NCBI GenBank assembly: GCA_031254155.1
Contig: JAIRVA010000122.1
Span: 1 to 9,816 of the forward strand
Length of the DNA stretch: 9,816 nt
Origin: Propionibacteriaceae bacterium
Lineage (GTDB): Bacteria; Actinomycetota; Actinomycetes; Propionibacteriales; Propionibacteriaceae
Direction of reading: 5' to 3'
A model generated the notes under the pieces. That model saw only the letters and a list, made by a program, of their open reading frames with translations, ran no database searches and was not told the origin of the DNA. The position numbers were made by a program, and so were the translations under genes. Of this stretch, positions 4,918-9,816 are shown in pieces. How positions within the stretch are numbered: the first letter of the stretch is position 1; each line of letters opens with the position of its first letter.

Positions 4918-5691
4918 CTAGGCCGCCCGGACATGCGGCCTCGCGCGGAGCAACTCGGCGGTGTACGAGTCGCCCGGATGGGTCATGACCGTTACCGTCC
5001 GGCCCGACTCAACCAGCCGGCCGCCGCGGAGCACGCCCACCTGGTCGCAGGTATGGCGGACGACGCCGAGGTCGTGCGTCACCATGACGAGGGTCAGCCC
5101 CATCGACCGTACCAAGTCGTTCAGCAGGTTGAGAACGTGCGCCCGGTGGCTGACATCCAGGGCCGACACGGGTTCGTCCGCAAGCAGGATCCGGGGTCGC
5201 GGGGCGAGCGCCCGGGCCAGCGCGACCCGCTGGCGCTGGCCGCCGGAGAGTTCGTGCGGGTAGGCCCGCCCCACGGCCTCCGGCAGGCCGACAGCGTCCA
5301 GAACCTCCGCGACCCGCGCGGCCACGGGTCCGGTCTGGGGTTTCGCGAGGGGCGACCGCAGCGGTTCGGAAATGATGTCCGCGACGCGCAGGCGCGGGTC
5401 GAGCGACGAACGCGGGTCCTGGAAGACCATCTGGACCGAGCGGCGGAGGTGGGCCATGGCCACCCGGTCACCGCGGTCAAGAGTCTCACCGAGTACGCTC
5501 ACCGTACCCGTCGTCGGCGCGATGAGACCGGCCAGAATCTTCAGCAGCGTTGTCTTACCCGAACCCGACTCCCCGACGATGCCCCACCGCTCGTGCTCAT
5601 TGATGGTGAGGTTGAAGTTGTCCAATGCTTCGACGCGGCGTCGGCGCCCGGCGTACGTCTTGGAGACACCCCTGATCTCGTATGCCGTCAT
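4918..5691 (-). CDS. Peptide/nickel-type ABC transporter ATP-binding protein (DppF/OppF-like)
   Basis: Last gene of the importer operon; a 257-residue ATPase working at the inner face of the membrane with its partner ATPase. Walker A GESGSGKTT is at 40-48, the Q-loop Gln at 91 (FQDPRSSLDP), the signature LSGGQ at 148-152, Walker B RILLADE at 167-173, and the H-loop His at 206 (THDLG). HPGDSYTAELL near 238-248 is a degenerate remnant of the HPYT element. Typical OppF/DppF proteins run about 310-330 residues; here the C-terminal extension is missing, a NikE-like length. ATG 5691 overlaps the previous gene's stop (ATGA); a GTG at 5703 would add four residues but lies inside that gene. A 41-base segment (5225-5265) covering the signature is almost identical to the partner ATPase gene. 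Confidence 0.92.
   Translation of the reverse strand: MTAYEIRGVSKTYAGRRRRVEALDNFNLTINEHERWGIVGESGSGKTTLLKILAGLIAPTTGTVSVLGETLDRGDRVAMAHLRRSVQMVFQDPRSSLDPRLRVADIISEPLRSPLAKPQTGPVAARVAEVLDAVGLPEAVGRAYPHELSGGQRQRVALARALAPRPRILLADEPVSALDVSHRAHVLNLLNDLVRSMGLTLVMVTHDLGVVRHTCDQVGVLRGGRLVESGRTVTVMTHPGDSYTAELLRARPHVRAA
4920..4941. terminator. Hairpin between the convergent hisN and ABC operon ends
   Basis: AGGCCGC (4920-4926) and GCGGCCT (4935-4941) are perfect seven-base inverted arms around an eight-base loop. The structure begins 12 bases past the hisN stop and covers the last codons of the opposing ATPase gene. No T-run follows on the plus strand. It may end hisN transcripts or be a chance GC-rich palindrome. 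Confidence 0.3.
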
Positions 5692-6530
5692 GTCACACCA
5701 CACTCGTCGGCGGGCAGGAAGTCCTCAATCACCGGCAGCCGCTCCCCCGCCGGGACGGCGTCGATGTCCGCGGTGGCGAGCAGGCCCTGGGTGTACGGGT
5801 GACGCGGGGCCCGCAGGACCGCTCCCGCCTGGCCGGTCTCCACGATCTGACCGCGGTACAACACCGCGACGTCCGTACAAATGCCGGAAACCAGCCCCAA
5901 GTCGTGGGAGATGAAGAGGCAGGCGGCGTTGACCGCCGCCAACTCCTCGTTCAACAGATCGAGCACCCGGGCCTGGACGGTCGCGTCGAGGGCCGTCGTC
6001 GGCTCGTCGCAGATGACGAGGGCCGGACTGTTCAGCAGGGCCATCGCGATGATCACCCGCTGGCGCTGGCCGCCGGAGAGCTCGTGCGGGTAGGCGTCGG
6101 CCACCCGCGAGGCCTGGTCCAACCCCATCCGGGCGAAGATTTGCTCCACCCGGGCGCGGGTGGCGCCCGTCGAGGTGTCGCGGTGCAGACCGATGAGCTC
6201 GGCGGCCTGGCGGCCGACGCGCATGGTCGGGTCGAGGGCGGTCATCGGCTCCTGGAACACCATGGTCAGGTCGCGGCCCCGCAACGCGGCGAAGGCCCGC
6301 TCCGGGAGCGTGGTCAACTCGTGGTCTTCGAACACGATGGTGCCGGCGACCCGCGCGTTGTCCGGCAGCAGGCCCATGATGGCCGAGGCCAGGACCGTCT
6401 TGCCGGAACCCGACGCGCCGACCAGCCCGAGGCGCTGCCCGGGTTCCAGGGTGAAGGAGACCCCGTCGAGCACGGCGGTCCGGCGACGGCCAAACTCGAC
6501 CCGCAGGTCGGTCACGGCGAGCAGGCTCAT
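5688..6530 (-). CDS. Peptide/nickel-type ABC transporter ATP-binding protein (DppD/OppD-like)
   Basis: A 280-residue ATPase with Walker A GASGSGKTV at 38-46, Q-loop Gln in FQEPMTALDP near 93, signature LSGGQ at 151-155, Walker B ALVICDE at 170-176, and H-loop His 209 (SHDLG). APRHPYTQGLL (241-251) is the start of the oligo_HPY extension typical of OppD/DppD, but the protein stops about 30 residues later, without the usual cysteine-containing tail of longer homologues. ATG 6530 is preceded by AGGAGG (6540-6535, four-base spacing) and overlaps the upstream permease stop (ATGA). The frame is open further upstream to 6821, but that part lies within the permease gene and is not ATPase-like. It should form a heterodimer with the following ATPase. 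Confidence 0.93.
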   Translation of the reverse strand: MSLLAVTDLRVEFGRRRTAVLDGVSFTLEPGQRLGLVGASGSGKTVLASAIMGLLPDNARVAGTIVFEDHELTTLPERAFAALRGRDLTMVFQEPMTALDPTMRVGRQAAELIGLHRDTSTGATRARVEQIFARMGLDQASRVADAYPHELSGGQRQRVIIAMALLNSPALVICDEPTTALDATVQARVLDLLNEELAAVNAACLFISHDLGLVSGICTDVAVLYRGQIVETGQAGAVLRAPRHPYTQGLLATADIDAVPAGERLPVIEDFLPADECGVT

Positions 6531-7330
6531 CGGACCTCCTTCAACCGGGGGTCGAGGTAGTCCCGGACACCGTCGCCCACCAGGTTGAAACCCATCACCG
6601 CGAGCGCGATGGCCACGCCCGGGATGATGGCCTGGAGGGGCGCCGTGTAGAGGTTCGCGTCGCGGAGCATCCGGCCCCAGGTCGGCGTCGTACTGGGGGC
6701 CGACAAGCCGAGGTACGACAGCCCGGCTTCGGCCAGGATCGCCATCGAGAACGAGGCCGCGGCCTGGACGCCGAGCAGGGGGGCGATGTTGGGCAGGACG
6801 TGGCGGACGGCGATCACCCACCGTTTCGTGCCCGACATCTCGGCGGCCAGAATGTAGTCCTGGCTCATGACCGTGAGCGTGGCCGCGCGGGCCATCCGCT
6901 GGAAGACCGGGATGGTGGCGATACCGATCGCGGCGGTCGCCGTACCCACCGACGCGCCGCGGGCCGCCGCCAGCAAGATGGCGAGCAGGAGCGCGGGCAG
7001 GGCGTACAGGATGTCCGAGGCGCGTTCCATGATCTCAGCGGCCAACCGGTGGCCCATCCCGGCGTAGATCCCGAGCGGGACACCGATGACGGCGGCAATC
7101 GCGACCGCGATGATTCCGACCACAAGCGTCGTCTGGGCGCCGACGAGTAGGCGCGAGGCGGTGTCCATGCCGAGGCTGTCGGTTCCGAGGAGGTGCGGCC
7201 AGCCCGGTCCGGCGTACCGCGTCCCCGAGACCTTCCGCGGGTTGAACGGGGTCCAGACGAGGGACAGGAGGGCAGCGAGCACCACGAGCCCCGCACAGGT
7301 GAGGCCGGCGATGACGGTGAACCGTTTCAT
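6527..7330 (-). CDS. Peptide/nickel-type ABC transporter permease (DppC/OppC-like)
   Basis: The 267-residue integral membrane protein has an N-terminal transmembrane helix (about 6-27), the periplasmic element HLLGTDSLGMDTASRLLVGA (46-65) characteristic of DppC/OppC, then further hydrophobic segments near 68-90, 107-124, 130-143, 188-205 and 234-252. The EAA-type cytoplasmic loop that docks on the ATPases is AAEMSGTKRWVIAVRHVLPN (162-181). EAGLSYLGLSAPSTTPTWG (201-219) is another subfamily hallmark. ATG 7330 overlaps the stop of the preceding permease (ATGA), so translation is coupled. Length and motifs look complete. The substrate is not evident. Confidence 0.93.
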   Translation of the reverse strand: MKRFTVIAGLTCAGLVVLAALLSLVWTPFNPRKVSGTRYAGPGWPHLLGTDSLGMDTASRLLVGAQTTLVVGIIAVAIAAVIGVPLGIYAGMGHRLAAEIMERASDILYALPALLLAILLAAARGASVGTATAAIGIATIPVFQRMARAATLTVMSQDYILAAEMSGTKRWVIAVRHVLPNIAPLLGVQAAASFSMAILAEAGLSYLGLSAPSTTPTWGRMLRDANLYTAPLQAIIPGVAIALAVMGFNLVGDGVRDYLDPRLKEVR

Positions 7331-8286
7331 GCGCGCACCCCCCGCCTCAGCCGCGGATCAATGATGACGTACGCCAGGTCGACCAGGACGTTCACGACGA
7401 GGACCGCCAGCACCAGGAGCATGACGACCCCCTGGACGACCATGAGGTCGTGTGCCTGGACGGCCTGGACAAGCAGGCTGCCCAAGCCGGGCAGGACGAA
7501 GACCTGCTCGACCAGAATGGCGCCGACAAGCAGCGATGCCATCTGGAGTCCGAGTACGGTGACGAGCGAGATGGCCATGTTGCGTACCCCGTGGCGCAGC
7601 AGGCCGCGCCACTTCGTCCACCCGACCGCCCGGGCCGTCCGGTAATAGTCCTCGGTCAGGACGTCGATGAAGCCCGACCGGACGTACCGCGCGAGGAAAC
7701 ATCCCTGGACGAGCACGATGGCGAGGACCGGCAAGATGAGGTGGGACGCCCAACCGCTGAAGGAGGCGCGCAGCGGGACGTAGCCATTCGCCGGCCACCA
7801 TCTGAGCCGGACCGCGAAGACGAGCGCCAGGAGCGTACCGGCGAAGAAAACGGGGACCGCCAGCCCGACGTGGCTCGCGGCGTTGACGATGACCCCCAGC
7901 GGGCGGCGGCGGAGCATGGCGGCGAGCAATCCCATCGGCAGGGCGAGAACGAGGGACAGCGGGACCGAGAGGCCCACCAGCCAACCCGTCACGGCGAGGC
8001 GGGGCGCGATCTGGGAGACCACCGACTGGCCCGTGGCGTACGAGGCGCCAAGGTTGCCGTGGAGCAGCCCCCCGAGCCACTCCCCGTACCGGACCACCAG
8101 CGGCCGGTCCAGGCCCCATTTCGCGCGCAGCGTCTCGACCGCGTCGTGACTGGCACCCATCCCGAGCGTGGCCTGGGCGACGTCGCCGGGCAACGCCTGG
8201 ACGATGAGAAAAATGAGCAGCGACGCGATGAGGACCGTCAGAACGAAGATTGCCAGCCGACGGGCGGCGGCCCTCAGCGACGGCAT
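7327..8286 (-). CDS. Peptide/nickel-type ABC transporter permease (DppB/OppB-like)
   Basis: The 319-residue product is the first permease of the importer. It shows the DppB pattern: N-terminal helix (about 10-30) followed by LPGD (32-35), the LRAKWGLDRPLVVRYGEWL element (53-71), GNLGASYATGQSVV (77-90), then five more hydrophobic segments (about 98-125, 135-160, 182-200, 240-262 and 283-308). The EAA-like loop YYRTARAVGWTKWRGLLRHG (214-233) should contact the ATPases, and it ends with the typical IIDPRLRRG. ATG 8286 is three bases beyond the binding-protein stop, with AAGGA seven bases upstream of it. It should pair with the downstream DppC-like protein to form the channel. Confidence 0.93.
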   Translation of the reverse strand: MPSLRAAARRLAIFVLTVLIASLLIFLIVQALPGDVAQATLGMGASHDAVETLRAKWGLDRPLVVRYGEWLGGLLHGNLGASYATGQSVVSQIAPRLAVTGWLVGLSVPLSLVLALPMGLLAAMLRRRPLGVIVNAASHVGLAVPVFFAGTLLALVFAVRLRWWPANGYVPLRASFSGWASHLILPVLAIVLVQGCFLARYVRSGFIDVLTEDYYRTARAVGWTKWRGLLRHGVRNMAISLVTVLGLQMASLLVGAILVEQVFVLPGLGSLLVQAVQAHDLMVVQGVVMLLVLAVLVVNVLVDLAYVIIDPRLRRGVRA

Positions 8287-8289
8287 CGC

Positions 8290-9786
8290 TCAGTCCTTGG
8301 CCGAGATCGTCGTCACGTCGAAGCTCAGCGAGGTGGCATTCTCCCCGACGCCTTCGATCCCCGTTCTCGTCACGATCAGGTTCGGGAACACGAACAACCA
8401 GTCGGCGGCGGCGTCGTCGGCGAGCATCTCGGTCGCCTTCTGCATGTCGGCGACGAACTCGTCCGCCGGGGCCGTGTCCGCCTTCTGGATCTGCGCGTTG
8501 AAGGCCGGATTGTTGTAGTGCCAGTAGTAGTCGGGGTTGGCGAAGTTGACGATGTCCCGCGCTTCGACGTGGGCAACGATCGTCAGGTCGTAGTCGCCAC
8601 CCAAGAACACCTCGGGCAACCAGCGGGACGAGAAGTCGAGTTCTTCGACCGTCGCGGTGATGCCAACTTCCGCCAGTTGGCTGGCGATGTACGTGGCGGC
8701 GCGGGGTGCGTACGGTGTGATGGGGACGCGCAGGGCGAGGGTGAGGTTCTCCACGCCAGCCTCGGCCAGGAGCTGCTTGGCCTTCTCGGGGTTGTACGGA
8801 TACTTGCCGGACAGGTCGGTGTAGTACGGGTCCGTCGGGACCGACATTGAGCCGATGACCTGCCCCTGGCCACCCCAGGCGTTGTCGATCAACCCCTGGC
8901 GGTCGATCGCGTAACAGATGGCCTGCCGGACCCGCCGGTCCTGGAAGGCGGCGCGGTCGTGGTTGAAGCCGAGCACCACCTCGCCGTTGGTCGTACCCTT
9001 GATCACGGTGTACTTCGACGTGTCGGCAAACATGGGCAGCGAGTCGGGCGATGTCATCTCCCCCGCGATGTCGAGGTCACCGGACAGCATCGCGGACACC
9101 ATCGCGTTGGCGTCGGGGATGTAGCGGAAAACCACCTGGTCGAAGCGGGCGGGCGTACCCCAGTAGGCCGCGTTCTTCTTGAGCGTGATACGGTCACCCT
9201 TGACCCAGGTGTCGAACGCGTACGGGCCCGAACCCATCGGCAGGGTCGCCGGGTCGGTCGTCGCCGGGTCCATGATGATGCCGGGGGTGGATGTCATCGA
9301 GTACAACCAGAAGTTGCTCGGCTGGCGAAGCGTGACGGCGACGGTCAACTCGTCCACGGTTCTGACGCTGGCAACGACCGCCATCTTGGACTGGAGCGAC
9401 TGGCTCGTCCCGGCCCGCATCCGCTCGATGCTCGCCACGACCGCATCGGCGTTGACCGGTGTGCCGGAGGCAAACTTCGCCTTGGGATCCAGGTGGAAGG
9501 TGTAGACCAGACCGTCGTCCGAGATGTCGTACGATGTCGCCAGCAACGGCTTGATATCCCCCATGGAGTCCATCTTCACCAGCGTCTCGTAGACGTTGTA
9601 CAACAGAAGTTGCGGGATCGAGGCCGCGTCCGAGGTCGTGAGGTCGAGGGTCGCGGGTTCCAGGGTGACGCCGACCGTCAAAACCTTGGGTGTTCCCGTC
9701 ACGGGTGCAGTGGGCGTACAACCTGCGAGCAGCGCCAAGACACTCAGAATAGCGACAGCGACTGTCTTCAGGCGGGGAATCTTCAT
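8290..9786 (-). CDS. ABC transporter substrate-binding lipoprotein, SBP_bac_5 family (peptide/nickel type)
   Basis: First gene of the importer operon, 498 residues. A lipoprotein signal peptide is clear: basic MKIPRLK, a hydrophobic core, and lipobox LLAGC with lipidated C23, so the mature protein is anchored on the outer face of the cytoplasmic membrane. The body follows family 5 binding proteins: EPATLDLTTSD (43-53), YNVYETLVKMD (63-73), LATSYDISDDGLVYTFHLDP (82-101), GSGPYAF (186-192), VLGFNHDRAAFQDRRVRQAI (271-290), CYAIDRQGLI (291-300) and YNPEKAKQLLAEAG (331-344). Such proteins bind oligopeptides, dipeptides, nickel chelates, glutathione or sugars; nothing visible fixes the ligand. ATG 9786 follows GAGGA (9800-9796) at nine bases. 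The promoter lies beyond the right edge. Confidence 0.93.
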   Translation of the reverse strand: MKIPRLKTVAVAILSVLALLAGCTPTAPVTGTPKVLTVGVTLEPATLDLTTSDAASIPQLLLYNVYETLVKMDSMGDIKPLLATSYDISDDGLVYTFHLDPKAKFASGTPVNADAVVASIERMRAGTSQSLQSKMAVVASVRTVDELTVAVTLRQPSNFWLYSMTSTPGIIMDPATTDPATLPMGSGPYAFDTWVKGDRITLKKNAAYWGTPARFDQVVFRYIPDANAMVSAMLSGDLDIAGEMTSPDSLPMFADTSKYTVIKGTTNGEVVLGFNHDRAAFQDRRVRQAICYAIDRQGLIDNAWGGQGQVIGSMSVPTDPYYTDLSGKYPYNPEKAKQLLAEAGVENLTLALRVPITPYAPRAATYIASQLAEVGITATVEELDFSSRWLPEVFLGGDYDLTIVAHVEARDIVNFANPDYYWHYNNPAFNAQIQKADTAPADEFVADMQKATEMLADDAAADWLFVFPNLIVTRTGIEGVGENATSLSFDVTTISAKD

Positions 9787-9795
9787 GTAGGACCA

Positions 9796-9800
9796 TCCTC
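9796..9800 (-). promoter_or_regulatory. Ribosome binding site of the ABC binding-protein gene
   Basis: GAGGA on the minus strand lies nine bases upstream of ATG 9786 and supports that start, which also gives a complete signal peptide. The remaining 16 bases to the window edge show no recognisable promoter. Confidence 0.6.
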
Positions 9801-9816
9801 GTTTGGTGACCGGCCT

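Noticed and set aside
6531..6821. N-terminal extension of the DppD-like ATPase frame
   Set aside because: Overlaps the DppC-like permease gene, is Pro/Arg-rich, and a strong ribosome binding site with an ATGA overlap marks the start at 6530.
7450..8850. 466-codon plus-strand frame opposite the permease and binding-protein genes
   Set aside because: Asp/Arg/Gly/Gln-rich translation without domains; it is the mirror of genuine membrane-protein and SBP codons.
1..9816. CRISPR array, transposon, prophage, attachment site or tRNA/rRNA gene
   Set aside because: No regularly spaced repeats, transposase or integrase motifs, terminal inverted repeats or tRNA-like cloverleaf seen; the window is nearly filled by housekeeping and transporter genes.

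Overview
The window is G+C-rich DNA with strongly GC-biased third codon positions, dense and often overlapping genes, and no mobile element, CRISPR array, tRNA or rRNA that I can see. Gene content points to an actinobacterium: a SigR/RsrA (SigH/RshA) thiol-stress pair, a PdtaS-like kinase start, a bL37-like mini-protein, a mycobacterial-type AroA and an actinobacterial HisN. Genus and family cannot be fixed from sequence reading alone; a Propionibacteriales-like organism is only a guess.

Left part (1-1149): the first 99 bases are the 5' end of a minus-strand gene whose N-terminus resembles PdtaS-type sensor kinases. A 24-codon plus-strand gene (229-303) follows, absent from length-filtered ORF lists and best read as ribosomal protein bL37. 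It converges on rsrA and the two stop codons overlap inside one CTAG. rsrA (300-545) and sigR (538-1149) form a translationally coupled minus-strand operon for the sigma factor and its zinc-type redox anti-sigma factor. The anti-sigma factor lacks several cysteines known from Streptomyces RsrA.

Middle part (1253-4908, plus strand): doxX, aroA, rsgA and hisN. doxX/aroA overlap by GTGA and aroA/rsgA by ATGA, so these three are probably one operon. hisN follows after 73 bases and appears to have its own leaderless promoter. Products are a DoxX-family membrane protein, EPSP synthase (shikimate pathway), a ribosome-maturation GTPase and histidinol-phosphatase (histidine pathway). Grouping of sigR/rsrA, aroA and rsgA is conserved in actinobacteria, so this half is ordinary chromosomal core.

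Right part (4918-9786, minus strand): a complete five-gene peptide/nickel-type ABC importer operon, transcribed from the right edge: lipoprotein binding protein, two permeases, two ATPases. Three of four junctions are ATGA overlaps and the other has a 3-base gap. It converges on hisN with only 9 bases between stop codons. Both ATPases lack most of the usual C-terminal extension. The substrate cannot be read from the sequence.

I found no clearly new multi-gene system. The points most worth a second look are the unlisted bL37-like gene with its shared stop palindrome, a recurring TANNNT element placed for leaderless transcripts at pdtaS, sigR and hisN, the cysteine-poor RsrA, an inverted repeat over the sigR promoter, and a 41-base near-identical block shared by the two ATPase genes.
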